Notes: generated from the letters alone by a model not told the origin. A DNA stretch of 64,000 bases from Nocardiopsis terrae (GCF_014651695.1 NZ_BMXJ01000013.1:1-64000); one strand, 5' to 3'; positions 8,184 to 16,906 are shown, counted from the stretch's first letter. Numbers and translations are program-made.

Positions 8184-8241
8184 CGACCGCCCCGACGGCT
8201 CCGCGCCCGCCGGGGCGGGCGGTGGGACGTCGGGGCGGTCG
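8184..8241 (-). terminator. Terminator hairpin after trxA
   Basis: A 14-bp perfect stem, CGACCGCCCCGACG at 8184-8197 with 8228-8241, encloses further GC-rich pairing. It follows the thioredoxin stop immediately. The 314-base gap 7937-8250 holds this hairpin and the pstB PHO boxes, and no gene. Confidence 0.7.
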
Positions 8242-8250
8242 GGGTCCGCG

Positions 8251-8625
8251 TTACTGCGGGGTGTCGCCGGCCTGCTCGGCGACCTTCTGCTTGACCTCTT
8301 CCATGTCCAGCTCCCGGGCCTGGGTGATCAGGCTCTCCAGGGCCTCGGCGGGAAGGGCGCCCGGCTCGTTGTAGATGACCGTCTGGTCACGCACGATCAT
8401 CAGCGTCGGGATGGACTGGATCTTGAACTCGAAGGCGAGCTCGCGCTGCGCCTCGGTGTCCACCTTGGCGTGCACGATGTCGGTGTGCTGGTCCGAGGAG
8501 CTCTCGAACACCGGGGCGAACTGCCGGCAGGGTCCGCACCAGTCCGCCCAGAAGTCGATCAGGACGAAGCTGTTGTCCTTCAGCGTCTCGGCGAAGTTGT
8601 CTTTGGTGAGTTCGACGGTGGACAC
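8251..8625 (-). CDS. trxA: Thioredoxin
   Basis: A 124-residue thioredoxin, the dithiol reductant of cytoplasmic proteins. The active site [11 protein letters not shown] places the redox cysteines at 30 and 33, and the cis-proline loop SIPTLMI is present. It runs slightly beyond the usual 105-110 residues through an acidic C-terminal helix. GTG 8625 has GGAG seven bases upstream, which excludes the longer frame starting at 8673. No thioredoxin reductase lies beside it, so it is a stand-alone thioredoxin. Confidence 0.9.
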   Translation of the reverse strand: MSTVELTKDNFAETLKDNSFVLIDFWADWCGPCRQFAPVFESSSDQHTDIVHAKVDTEAQRELAFEFKIQSIPTLMIVRDQTVIYNEPGALPAEALESLITQARELDMEEVKQKVAEQAGDTPQ

Positions 8626-8773
8626 GTGGTCTCCTGATCTTCGTACGTCTTGTTGGTGTCGACCGGGGGCCAACTGCCATCCTCTTGGGTCCTACAGCGG
8701 TGGTGCCCACTCGTTTGTTCCACATGCCCCGCCGGCGGTCCGAGCACCCCTCCTGGCTTGGAGGTTTCCGACC

Positions 8774-8785
8774 CAACACGTGTTG
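8774..8785. promoter_or_regulatory. 12-bp perfect palindrome CAACACGTGTTG
   Basis: The palindrome lies between the divergent trxA and DUF202 genes, about 150 bases from trxA and 115 from the DUF202 start. Its place and symmetry suit an operator for a dimeric regulator acting on one or both genes. No regulator can be assigned from sequence. Confidence 0.4.
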
Positions 8786-8900
8786 CATACCTGTTTGGGA
8801 GGAAAGACCGATCGAGGTTAGTGTCGGTTTCGGGTCACGGGTTCATTGTCGTGACCGAAGCCCTCGTCGGGGGGCCGAACGCCGAAAACCGGGGGGACCG

Positions 8901-9248
8901 ATGAGCGCTGAGGTGCCTGAGGGCGACCGGGCCGTCGACTACCGGTTCACCCTCGCCAACGAACGTACCTTCCTGGCCTGGATCCGCACCGCGCTGGCTC
9001 TGCTCGCGGGGGCGGTCGCCGTGCTCCACCTGCTGCCGCTGAACTGGGACGCGGCGCCGCGCACCCTGGTCGGTCTGATCCTGGCCGGGCTGGCCGGTGT
9101 CGTGACCGTGTACGCGCCGCTGCGCTGGTACCGCGTGCAACGCGTCATGCGCCGCGGCGGGACCCTGCCGATGAGCCCCCTTCCGCTGATCACCACGTTC
9201 GCGGTGGGACTCGTGTGCCTTCTGGTCCTGCTGGGGAACCTGCTGTGA
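8901..9248 (+). CDS. DUF202 membrane protein, first of pair
   Basis: A 115-residue membrane protein with the DUF202 opening RFTLANERTFLAWIRTALALLAG, followed by two more helices. DUF202 proteins are small three-helix proteins of unknown function, sometimes called YidH-like. ATG 8901 follows GGGGGGACCG. The gene ends in a four-base GTGA overlap with a second DUF202-like gene, so the two are coupled and may form a heteromer. Confidence 0.8.
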   Translation: MSAEVPEGDRAVDYRFTLANERTFLAWIRTALALLAGAVAVLHLLPLNWDAAPRTLVGLILAGLAGVVTVYAPLRWYRVQRVMRRGGTLPMSPLPLITTFAVGLVCLLVLLGNLL

Positions 9249-9613
9249 AACCGGGGGTGGAGAGGGACCCCGGCCTCCAGCCCGAGCGCACCCTGCTGTC
9301 CTGGCAGCGCATGCTCATCCTGCTGGCCGTGGTGGGCCTGCTGTACCTGCGGGGACCGCTCGAACCCGGCTCCTCCGCGGTGCCCGAGGTGGCACCGGCG
9401 CTCCGGGTGGGCGTCATGGCCTTCACCCTCATGCTGGGAGCGGCCCTGGGCCTGCACCTGTGGTGGAGGTGGCGGAGCACCGGCCACGGACTCCGCGACC
9501 CCCGGACGGGTCAGCCGCCGCAGAACGTGGCCAGCCCCTGGGCGATGGGCCTGCTGAGCGCGTGTGTACTCGCCCTGACGGTGGTCGTGGTGACGACGGT
9601 GCTCGTGCCGTGA
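9245..9613 (+). CDS. DUF202-like membrane protein, second of pair
   Basis: A 122-residue, three-helix membrane protein with the motif LQPERTLLSWQRMLILLAVVG, a diverged form of the DUF202 NERTFLAWIRT signature. Its GTG start overlaps the stop of the preceding gene (GTGA, 9245-9248). Adjacent DUF202 pairs are common in actinomycetes, but their role is unknown. The gap after it, 9614-9852, shows no gene. Confidence 0.75.
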   Translation: MKPGVERDPGLQPERTLLSWQRMLILLAVVGLLYLRGPLEPGSSAVPEVAPALRVGVMAFTLMLGAALGLHLWWRWRSTGHGLRDPRTGQPPQNVASPWAMGLLSACVLALTVVVVTTVLVP

Positions 9614-9776
9614 ACCGGAGCCGCGGGTATGCCCTGTCCACTGGCGGGGCTCGGGGTTCGGCGCCCGGGAGACGGCCGGTGCCGGGCCCTGCCCTCGGGC
9701 GGGCCTCGGGGGCGCCGGGCCGGCGGCGAGGCGGGGACCGGGCCTCGTGACGCCTCCTCTCCTGTCTGTCGGTCAG

Positions 9777-9793
9777 CGGCCGTGGAACGGCCG
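9777..9793. terminator. Short hairpin between convergent genes
   Basis: CGGCCG at 9777-9782 and 9788-9793 are separated by five bases, a compact GC stem-loop between the convergent DUF202 and epimerase genes. It may end one or both transcripts. The stem is short, so this is tentative. Confidence 0.35.
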
Positions 9794-9852
9794 CGGGTCA
9801 GGCGGACCGGGTGGCGGGAACCCGGGTGCTGCCTTCCTCGTCCGGCCCGGGG

Positions 9853-10836
9853 TCAGACCGGCTCCGGCACCGAGCGGGCCGAACGGCGGTGCCGCACCAG
9901 GGAGCCGATGATGTCGTTCAGGTCCCTCGTCGGCTCGTAACCGATCAGGCGTGCGGCCAGGGAGGTGTCGGGGTAGCGGCGCTGCATGTCCTCGTACCCC
10001 TCTCCGTAGGCCTGTTCGTAGTCGACGTAGGTGATCGCGCTGGAGGAGCCGGTCAGCTCCACGATCCGGTCGGCGAGCCCCTTGATCGAGACCTCCTCGC
10101 GGCCGCCCAGGTTGACCGCCCGGTTGTAGGCCTCGGGGGTGTCCATCAACCGCGTCAGGGCGGGGACCACGTCGTACACCGATCCGAAGCAGCGGCGCTG
10201 GGCGCCCGTTCCGTACACGGTGATGGGATCCGACGACAGCGCCTGGTCCACGAACCGGGGGACGACCATGCCGTACCGCCCCGTCTGCCTGGGCCCCACC
10301 ACGTTGAAGAAACGGGTGATGACGCAGGGCACGCCGGACTCCGTGCCGTGGATGTAGGCGACCAGTTCGTCCAGGCCCTTGGCGGCCGCGTAGGACCAGC
10401 GGCTCTTGACTGGCGAGCCGTAGATCCGGTCGTCGTCCTCCTTGAGGCCGTCGGCGTCGTTCTTGCCGTAGACCTCGCTGGTCGAGGCGACCATGTACGG
10501 CACCCGGTGCCTGACCGCGGCCTCCACGACGTTCTCGGTGCCGTGCAGGTTGATCCGCAGTGAGCGGAGCGGGTTGTCGACGATGTTGTAGACGCCCACC
10601 GCGGCGGCGAGGTGGAACACGGTGTCCGCCTCCGCGACGAGCTCGTCGACCAGCTCCCGGTCCAGGATGTCCCCCTGGACGAAACGGAACCCGGGTCGGT
10701 CCTTCAACTGGGACAGGTTCGACAGTGAACCGGTCGAGAGGTCGTCGAGCACGGTGACCTCGTGTCCCTGCGCGATGAGGTGATCGCTCAGGTGTGAGCC
10801 GATGAACCCGGCTCCACCGGTGATGACAGCCTTCAT
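9853..10836 (-). CDS. NAD-dependent nucleotide-sugar epimerase/dehydratase
   Basis: A 327-residue extended short-chain dehydrogenase/reductase. The N-terminal GGAGFIGSHL binds NAD(P), and the catalytic Tyr-Lys pair lies in WSYAAAKGLDEL with an upstream STSEVYGK serine segment. Such enzymes epimerise, dehydrate or decarboxylate UDP-, GDP- or dTDP-sugars; the exact substrate cannot be read. ATG 10836 has GGAGGGG upstream, so the longer frame from 11142 is rejected. It is the last of three minus-strand genes with the PIG-L deacetylase and WbqC-like protein. Confidence 0.9.
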   Translation of the reverse strand: MKAVITGGAGFIGSHLSDHLIAQGHEVTVLDDLSTGSLSNLSQLKDRPGFRFVQGDILDRELVDELVAEADTVFHLAAAVGVYNIVDNPLRSLRINLHGTENVVEAAVRHRVPYMVASTSEVYGKNDADGLKEDDDRIYGSPVKSRWSYAAAKGLDELVAYIHGTESGVPCVITRFFNVVGPRQTGRYGMVVPRFVDQALSSDPITVYGTGAQRRCFGSVYDVVPALTRLMDTPEAYNRAVNLGGREEVSIKGLADRIVELTGSSSAITYVDYEQAYGEGYEDMQRRYPDTSLAARLIGYEPTRDLNDIIGSLVRHRRSARSVPEPV

Positions 10837-10922
10837 GGTTTCCCCTCCACTACGGACTGGGCGGATGTTCTGCTCTTCACGGGGGTGGGTCGTGACGGGT
10901 GGGGGAGTTCTCGCGTCGCCGG

Positions 10923-11636
10923 TCAGGCCAGGTGGCGCAGGACGTGGTAGCCCTCGCCGAGGGCCACTCCGGCCTGCATGCCCCTGAGGACGGCGAGGCT
11001 GCGCAGGGTGAGTTCGGAACGGGTGTGTGGGTGTTCGTGGCTCTGGGAGCCGTACAGCTCCATGCCGTGGAGCTTGGCGGCCAGGTCCCGTTCGGTGAGT
11101 TCGACGATGAGGTTGGGGGAGCACACGGGTTCGGTCCGCCACTGGTCGGCGGCCTCCTCGTAGGCCAGCACCAGCCGGGGGTGGTGGCGCAGGAGGGTGT
11201 TCGAGGGGCGCAGGGCCGTGTGGGCGGCCTCGGCGGTGGCCTGGTGGTCCTGGTTGTAACTGGTGCGGTGCGGCACGAGCACCACGGTCGGTCGCAGACG
11301 CGCGATCGAGAGCGGGCTCTCCCGCTCGATCAGCTGTGTCAGGTCCACCCGGGGGGACGAGTCCAGCCTCAGGTGGTGCGTGTCGCCTGGCAGGGCCATG
11401 TGCCAGTCGTCCCAGCGGAAGTGTTCGGAGACCTTCTTGATCTCGGTGTAGCGCTCCTCCGCGGTGGAGAAGCCCCTCGGAGACTGGTCCGCGGTGTCGC
11501 CGACCGTCAGGAACTGTACGAAGACCTCCGCGCCCGCCTGTTTGGCCTTGCTCATCAGGCCGCCGCAGCCGAGGGTCTCGTCGTCGGGGTGGGGGGCGTA
11601 GACCAGGAGGCGCTCCTGTGACCAGTCCGTCGTCAT
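10923..11636 (-). CDS. PIG-L (LmbE-like) family deacetylase
   Basis: A 237-residue zinc-dependent N-acetyl-sugar deacetylase of the PIG-L/LmbE/MshB superfamily. APHPDDETLGCGG carries the His-x-Asp-Asp zinc and catalytic residues, and VLVPHRTSYNQDHQAT holds the downstream histidine cluster. Known relatives remove acetyl from GlcNAc-type sugars, as in mycothiol or glycolipid synthesis. Its place between a sugar epimerase and a WbqC-like protein suggests that it unmasks an amino group on an activated sugar or glycan. Confidence 0.9.
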   Translation of the reverse strand: MTTDWSQERLLVYAPHPDDETLGCGGLMSKAKQAGAEVFVQFLTVGDTADQSPRGFSTAEERYTEIKKVSEHFRWDDWHMALPGDTHHLRLDSSPRVDLTQLIERESPLSIARLRPTVVLVPHRTSYNQDHQATAEAAHTALRPSNTLLRHHPRLVLAYEEAADQWRTEPVCSPNLIVELTERDLAAKLHGMELYGSQSHEHPHTRSELTLRSLAVLRGMQAGVALGEGYHVLRHLA

Positions 11637-11743
11637 GCCAGTTTCCCGTCCTTTGCCGAAGTGGGCGATCGGTTGTTACCCGAACCGTCGGAACCGCTGT
11701 GCCCGAGGGTTCGGGTCGGCGGTGCCCCGCTCGCTGACCCGGG

Positions 11744-12553
11744 TCAGCCGCGGGACCCTGCCTGTCGGAGCACGCTCAGCGCATCCGGTCCGGCGTTGAG
11801 CAGGAGGTCGATCGCCGACAGGCGGGGCACGAATTCGTCGGCGGGTCCACGTGTGTGCTGCCGGTACACCGGGTGGTCGAAGTCCTGCCACTCGATGTCC
11901 ACCCCGTGGCGGTTCATGATCCCGGGGTCCAGGTAGTCCTTCGCGCCCGCACCGGAGAGCAGGGTGTGCGCTCCGGCCTTGGCGCAGATCTGGGCGAGCA
12001 GCTCACTCTTGTGCCCGGGGAAGTCCCCGAGTTCGCTGGCGCGCAGAATCGGTGTGTCGATTCCGAAACCACGCGTCAGTAGGCGGGTGGTCGCTATGGC
12101 CAGCTCCGCGAGGTCCTCCCACTCGGTCTCGTACAGATGGGCGATTTCTTCTGCGTAATCGCCCCAGTACGGGGCTTTTCGGTAACAGTGTTCAGCCAGC
12201 GCCCTGTGGTGCTTGGTGCGCCATTTCTGTGTGTTGTCAATCTTCTTGTCCAGAATGGTCTCGTCACGGCTGGCCTGTGTGACGGGCACGGTGAGCAGCA
12301 CGGGCTTACCCGGTCCGGCGACGTAGTTTCGGTTCTGCCAGCCTCGGCGCTCGAACTGGACTGTGTCGAGCATCACGAAACAGTCGGAGCGGTCGATCTT
12401 GTCGATCAGGCCCAGCCAGGGCCAGTAGTGCGGCTGGTGCACCGCGGCGAGCACACGGTCGGTGTCGTGGCTGTTCGAGGCAGTTCTCCCACTCACGGGC
12501 TCCGGGGTCGCGCGGGCAGGATCTGGCGAGGGGGATCTCGGGTCGCCGATCAC
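11744..12553 (-). CDS. WbqC-like family protein
   Basis: A 269-residue cytoplasmic protein of the WbqC family, met in O-antigen and surface-polysaccharide clusters and proposed to modify amino sugars. Typical segments are AAVHQPHYWPWLGLIDKIDRSD, FERRGWQNRNYV and LLSGAGAKDYLD. GTG 12553 is preceded by AAGGAG; the first 30 or so residues are variable and a later start is possible. It begins the three-gene sugar operon and diverges from the glycosyltransferase at 12830, leaving 276 bases for two promoters. Confidence 0.85.
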   Translation of the reverse strand: MIGDPRSPSPDPARATPEPVSGRTASNSHDTDRVLAAVHQPHYWPWLGLIDKIDRSDCFVMLDTVQFERRGWQNRNYVAGPGKPVLLTVPVTQASRDETILDKKIDNTQKWRTKHHRALAEHCYRKAPYWGDYAEEIAHLYETEWEDLAELAIATTRLLTRGFGIDTPILRASELGDFPGHKSELLAQICAKAGAHTLLSGAGAKDYLDPGIMNRHGVDIEWQDFDHPVYRQHTRGPADEFVPRLSAIDLLLNAGPDALSVLRQAGSRG

Positions 12554-12829
12554 GCCGGACGTTCTCCTTGTCTCGTTTTGTTGCGTTTTGCGAGGATTTT
12601 CCGGACCCTGTGTGGCCTCGGGTAAACCGGAGCGGCGCCAACGCCGACGCCTCGCCTCAAATATCTTCTAATGGGTACCACCTCACGCAAGCCCGTGTAT
12701 ACGATTTGCGTGGCCTACATAGGACGCGAACCCGGGTGAACCCACCGGTCGCGTAGGACGTCAACCTAACACCGACTTTGCGGGTTAATGTCGGTCCGAA
12801 ACCGATAACTTTCGGAGGGTTCCAGGGCT

Positions 12830-14386
12830 GTGCGTATTGCGCGTTTCATCGGTGGTTTGCTGACCGGGCTGATCGCCCTGGTCCTGGCTGCCGCACTCTT
12901 CGTCTACTGGTTCGACTTCGCGACGTCGATGGCGGCAGCCGCCGGCATCGGCGCTCTCGGCTACGTCTTCCTGTGGATGGCCTTCGGGCTGAACCTTCTG
13001 CTGTGGACCGTGGTGGGCCTGCTCAGGCTGGCCGAGGGCGGGGCCCGGGGCGCCCTACGGCGCGGGTCCCGGGGGCGTCAGCCGCGGGCGGACCCCGGCG
13101 GCCGCGAGCGCGAGCGGCTGCTCGTCGGCGCGGCGGGCGCGGGCGGCGGCACCGCGCTGTCCGAGAGCGGTGCCGGAACCGGTCCCGCCGACGCGGACAC
13201 CGTCGAAACGGCGGCCTCCGACGGCGCCGCCGCGGTCCAGGACCCCGAGACCGCCACCATCGCCGTCATCATCCCGGCGCACAACGAGGAGCCGGTGATC
13301 GGCTCCGCGATCTCCTCCGCGCTGGGCCTGTTCAACCGCTGGGACATCTACGTCGTCTCGGACTCCTCCAGGGACGCGACAGCCGAGATCGCGGCCAGGA
13401 CCGGCGTGAACGTCCTCGAACTCCTCACCAACCGGGGCAAGGCCGGGGCGATCGAAGCGGTCATCGAGGAGTTCTCGCTGACCGAAAACTACGACGGTGT
13501 ACTGATTCTGGACGCTGACACCGAGCTCGACGCGGGATACGTGGAAGGCGCCAAACGCCAGCTGGCCGACCCGGGTGTGGCCGCCGTCGCGGGCTTCGTG
13601 GTCTCGGAGTGGAAACCGCGGGAGCGCAACGTCGTCGGGCGGATCATCTCCGCCTATCGCGACCGCCTGTACTTCATGCTCCAGTACCTCATGCGTTTCG
13701 GGCAGACCTGGAAGCGGACCAACGTCGCCTTCATCGTCCCGGGCTTCGCGAGCGTGTACCGCAGCCGTGCGCTCAGGGAGATCACCGTCAACCCTCCGGG
13801 GCTGGTGATCGAGGACTTCAACATGACCTTCGAGGTGCACCGCAAACGCCTGGGCAGGGTGTCGATGCGGCCGGACACCAAGGCCTACAGCCAGGACCCG
13901 TTCACCTTCCGGGACTACCGCAAGCAGGTGGGCCGCTGGACGCTGGGGTTCTGGCAGACGGTTCGGCGGCACGGGGTGTGGCCGAGCTTCTTCTGGTTGG
14001 CCCTGGCCCTGTACATCCTGGAGGTCGTGCTGGTCTCGTTCCTCTTCCTGATCACCGTGGCGATCGCGGTGTTCGTGCTCGTCGGCACGTTCGGCGGGGA
14101 CGTGGTGGCGGGTCTGCCGTTCTTCACGGAGGGGTTCACCGCGGTCACGGCCTTCCTTCCGCTGACCGCGCTCGCCATCGGCCTGCTCGTCCCCGACTAC
14201 ATGCTCACCTGCGTCATGACGGTGGTGCGCCGCCGGCCGTCCTACCTCCTCTACGGCCTGTTCTTCTTCCCGATCAGGATCGTGGACGCCTACCTCTCCC
14301 TGCGGATGATCCCGAAGGCGTGGACGGCCAAGTCCGACGGGCGGTGGAGCAGCCCCACCCGGGTCGCCAACAAGGACCGGAAGTGA
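12830..14386 (+). CDS. Processive family 2 glycosyltransferase, membrane-bound
   Basis: A 518-residue membrane glycosyltransferase. Two N-terminal helices and a Gly/Ala-rich linker lead to a GT2 domain with IIPAHNEEP (148-155), metal-binding LDADTELD (DAD at 228-230), the acid motif IEDFN (327-331) and the processivity motif QVGRW (366-370). Several C-terminal helices follow. The Q-x-x-R-W motif is the hallmark of cellulose, chitin, hyaluronan and PNAG synthases, so it probably makes and exports a beta-linked polysaccharide. GTG 12830 has GGAGGG upstream. The divergent sugar genes probably supply or modify its product. Confidence 0.9.
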   Translation: MRIARFIGGLLTGLIALVLAAALFVYWFDFATSMAAAAGIGALGYVFLWMAFGLNLLLWTVVGLLRLAEGGARGALRRGSRGRQPRADPGGRERERLLVGAAGAGGGTALSESGAGTGPADADTVETAASDGAAAVQDPETATIAVIIPAHNEEPVIGSAISSALGLFNRWDIYVVSDSSRDATAEIAARTGVNVLELLTNRGKAGAIEAVIEEFSLTENYDGVLILDADTELDAGYVEGAKRQLADPGVAAVAGFVVSEWKPRERNVVGRIISAYRDRLYFMLQYLMRFGQTWKRTNVAFIVPGFASVYRSRALREITVNPPGLVIEDFNMTFEVHRKRLGRVSMRPDTKAYSQDPFTFRDYRKQVGRWTLGFWQTVRRHGVWPSFFWLALALYILEVVLVSFLFLITVAIAVFVLVGTFGGDVVAGLPFFTEGFTAVTAFLPLTALAIGLLVPDYMLTCVMTVVRRRPSYLLYGLFFFPIRIVDAYLSLRMIPKAWTAKSDGRWSSPTRVANKDRK

Positions 14387-14523
14387 ACCGGTACCGAACT
14401 GCGAGAATGTGAGATTGGCCGGGCGCGGCCACCCCGGGGGCCCGCCGCGGCGGACAGCGCTTAGCCTCGATGGAGGGGTCCCGACCCTCCTCGGGGCGAA
14501 GTTGTCGAATGGGTGAGGTCGCA

Positions 14524-14934
14524 GTGGACAAGAGGCGTGTTTCGTTCGCGTTGTACCGGGTGCTCGCTTACATCACAGGTGTCTTCCTGTTGGGCCTGAC
14601 CTTCGTGGCCATGCCCGCCAAGTACCTGGTCGGCGAGAGCTCGATGTTCGCCCTGGCACCCGCCCCCGAGGGCCTGGAGCACTGGTTCGGCCCCGAGTCA
14701 CCGCTGATGCTCTTCATCGCGATGCCGCACGGCTACGTCTACATGGCCTACGTGCTCGTCGTCCTGTGGGTTTCCCTGGACCGCCGCTGGGGCGCGGGCC
14801 GAACCCTGGGCGTCGTGCTCGCGGGCACCGTCCCGGTGCTCGGTTTCGTGGTCGAGCACCGTGTGGTCAAGTCCGAGAGGGCGAAGGAGCCGGCGGCCAC
14901 GCGTGCGGCTCAGGAGCCCGCGCCCGCCGGCTGA
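14524..14934 (+). CDS. DUF3817 membrane protein
   Basis: A 136-residue membrane protein of the DUF3817 family, with about three helices. Family-typical features are FALYRVLAYITGVFLLGL and MPHGYVYMAYVLVVLWVSL. The C-terminal tail is charged and Ala-rich. GTG 14524 is preferred because GGTGAGG lies just before it; ATG 14509 is an alternative. The function of the family is unknown; it is often found near cytochrome-oxidase assembly genes, and here it converges on a SURF1 gene with a 25-base overlap. Confidence 0.8.
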   Translation: MDKRRVSFALYRVLAYITGVFLLGLTFVAMPAKYLVGESSMFALAPAPEGLEHWFGPESPLMLFIAMPHGYVYMAYVLVVLWVSLDRRWGAGRTLGVVLAGTVPVLGFVVEHRVVKSERAKEPAATRAAQEPAPAG

Positions 14935-15710
14935 TCCGGGTCCCGTTCGCTCTCCTCCGAGGCCCCGCCCGTGTTCCGGGCGCGGGCCTCGGCCAGTTCA
15001 CGGCGCATGAGGATGATCCAGAACGCCACTCCGGAGGCGCCGAACATGGCCCACTGGACGGAGTAGCTGAGGCTGCGCCAGTTGATCGAGAACTCGGTGG
15101 GCGGTTCGGGCGGCGGCATCGGGGTGAGCCCGCCTGCTGCGGGGTCGCTCCCGGGCAGGGTGAGGTAGGCCGCGTAGAGCCGGTAGTCCCACTCGCCGAC
15201 CAGCACCGACGGGGCGATCCGCTCTGCTGTTCCCGCCTCGGACTCGCCCATGGGGACGAAGCCCTCGGAGGAGTCCTGGGGCGGTTGGAGCCAGCCGGTG
15301 ACGGTGACTTCGCCCTCGGGGGAGGGGGGCGGTTCGGTGCCCTCCGCGGACCAGCCCCGGTTCACGGCCAGGGCCACGCCCTCCTCGGTGACGAGGGGGG
15401 CGACCACCGCGTAGCCCTCGGTGCCGTCCATCCGCTGCGGTACCAGGAGCTGGGCGTCGGCGTCGAACCGCCCCCGGGCCCGGACCGCGGTGTTCGCGGT
15501 GAGGTTGGGGTGCAGGTAGGTGCCGGGTTCACCCAGATCGGTGACGGGCACGGCGTCGGCCAGGTCCTCCACCGGGTTGGTGATGACGTCGCGGTCGGGT
15601 TCGAACGCGCGGTTGCCCTGCCAGTAGGCACCGGCCGTGCACACCAGGGCCACGAGTAGGGCGGCGAGGTGGAGGCCGAGCCAGCGCGGGCTGAGGAGCG
15701 GTGATCTCAC
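14910..15710 (-). CDS. SURF1-family cytochrome oxidase assembly protein
   Basis: A 266-residue membrane protein with a helix near each end and a periplasmic domain between them, the SURF1 layout. Visible landmarks are PRWLGLHLAALLVALVC with AYWQGNRAFE at the start, VVAPLVTEEGVALAVNRGW in the middle and NWRSLSYSVQWAMFGASGVAFW near the end. SURF1 helps insert haem a during cytochrome c oxidase assembly. Its 3' end overlaps the DUF3817 gene on the opposite strand by 25 bases. Confidence 0.9.
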   Translation of the reverse strand: MRSPLLSPRWLGLHLAALLVALVCTAGAYWQGNRAFEPDRDVITNPVEDLADAVPVTDLGEPGTYLHPNLTANTAVRARGRFDADAQLLVPQRMDGTEGYAVVAPLVTEEGVALAVNRGWSAEGTEPPPSPEGEVTVTGWLQPPQDSSEGFVPMGESEAGTAERIAPSVLVGEWDYRLYAAYLTLPGSDPAAGGLTPMPPPEPPTEFSINWRSLSYSVQWAMFGASGVAFWIILMRRELAEARARNTGGASEESERDPDQPAGAGS

Positions 15711-16075
15711 CTGTCCAGGCTATGCGCGGCCTCCGAGCGGCTGATCATGACCCCGTGTTGACGATGGCCACAGCCGCTTGGCGGTTCCCCGGCCGAGGAA
15801 TGAAGATCACTTTAAGTAGTTTCTCGTAACGGAGGGTTGTTCTTCGTGGGTGTGGTGGGTAGTGTCTCTATCAACGCGGAACGACAAGATCGCTTCCACG
15901 TGAGAGACCTTCAAGGCCGCGACTCCAGGGGGGAGGAGTCGCAGGCCGCTTCCCAGAGCGAGGGTTGCCTCCGTACTTTGAGGGGGGATGCGGAGGCGAC
16001 CCTCGCCACCTCGTGGACGGGGCGGGCCCACCGGTCGGTGGACCCGCCCCGTTCTCGTGTCCGGGCGGGTTCCGG
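15711..16075. other. Gene-free segment with three consecutive strong hairpins
   Basis: The 365-base gap contains three stem-loops: 15915-15947 (8-bp perfect stem plus a flanking GGCC pairing), 15961-16003 (13 pairs including one G-U) and 16017-16052 (16 pairs with one mismatch). The last can terminate the VapB-like gene that stops at 16076. The first two have no upstream gene on the plus strand. A GGAGGG at 15831 precedes a GTG at 15846, but the frame is not convincing. A short structured RNA is possible. Confidence 0.45.
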
Positions 16076-16267
16076 TCAGTTCCGCGGGCGCCGCCGTTTC
16101 GGGGGTTCCGTCCTGTCGCGCTCCCTGAGGGTCTCGGCCCTGCTCCGGTGGCGCGCCGCGTAGACCCGCAGGGCCAGGTTGACCGCGTCATCCTCGCTCC
16201 GGGCGCCGGAGAACCTCATGGCCTCCCGGAGGGCCTCGTCGTCGATGTCGATCCAGGTCGGGCTCAC
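16076..16267 (-). CDS. Orphan VapB-type antitoxin-like protein
   Basis: A 63-residue protein resembling the short VapB/DUF2191 antitoxins. WIDIDDEALREAMRFSGARSEDDAVNLALRVYAARH has the strand-helix-helix order of ribbon-helix-helix DNA-binding antitoxins, followed by a basic tail. GTG 16267 follows AAGGAG. A VapC toxin normally sits just downstream, but here three hairpins and no PIN-domain gene follow. It is therefore a solitary antitoxin or the survivor of a lost pair. Confidence 0.7.
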   Translation of the reverse strand: MSPTWIDIDDEALREAMRFSGARSEDDAVNLALRVYAARHRSRAETLRERDRTEPPKRRRPRN

Positions 16268-16366
16268 GCCGCACTCCTTGGCGCTCAGGAACGTGTGGGA
16301 CGCCCCCATCGTCTCGCACACGGAGGGTGACACGCGCACTACCGAAGGATGCGGCCCGTGTCGGGG

Positions 16367-16906
16367 TCAGCCCATGGTCTTCTGCCCGTCCAGCGACTCG
16401 CGGATGATGTCGGCGTGGCCGCAGTGCTGCGCGGTCTCCCGGATCAGGTGCAGTAGGACGTCGCGCGCGCTCCACGAGGTGTCCTCGGGGAACCACGGCG
16501 CGTCCGGGAGCTTCCGGCTGACCTCCAGGTCCGGCAGGGCACGGACGTAGGCCTCGGTCTCCTCCGCCGCCCGCGCGTACTCGGCGAGGACGCCCTCCAG
16601 GGTCTCGCCGTCGACCAGACGGAAGGTCTCCTCGTGGCGCTCGAAGGTCCTCGGGTCCTCGTAGTCGACCTCCTTCGGCCCCTCCTCGATGAACCCGACC
16701 CACCCGCGCTCCACCTCGGTCAGGTGCTTGACCAGGCCGGCGAGGGTGAGCTCGCTGGCGGTGGTGCGCCGGGTGGCCTGTCCTCCGTCGAGCTTCCTGA
16801 GGGTGGTGAGCAGGAACTCGCGCTGCTGCGCGAGGAAGGACAGGAGCGTCTCCCTCTCGTCCGAGTGGGCGCGGTCCTGGTTCTGCTCCGCCGTCTGCAC
16901 CGTCAT
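16367..16906 (-). CDS. DinB/DUF664 family protein
   Basis: A 179-residue four-helix protein of the DinB/DUF664 family. It has the conserved helix LAGLVKHLTEVERGWV and the closing LLHLIRETAQHCGHADIIRE, whose histidines normally bind a metal. Actinobacterial members are probably mycothiol- or bacillithiol-dependent transferases by fold; the substrate is unknown. ATG 16906 follows AAGGAGAACC. It stands alone between the VapB-like gene and a divergent alpha/beta hydrolase. Confidence 0.85.
   Translation of the reverse strand: MTVQTAEQNQDRAHSDERETLLSFLAQQREFLLTTLRKLDGGQATRRTTASELTLAGLVKHLTEVERGWVGFIEEGPKEVDYEDPRTFERHEETFRLVDGETLEGVLAEYARAAEETEAYVRALPDLEVSRKLPDAPWFPEDTSWSARDVLLHLIRETAQHCGHADIIRESLDGQKTMG

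Noticed and set aside
15846-16163. Short plus-strand gene after GGAGGG at 15831
   Set aside because: It passes through three hairpins and antisense through the VapB-like gene, with no family signal.
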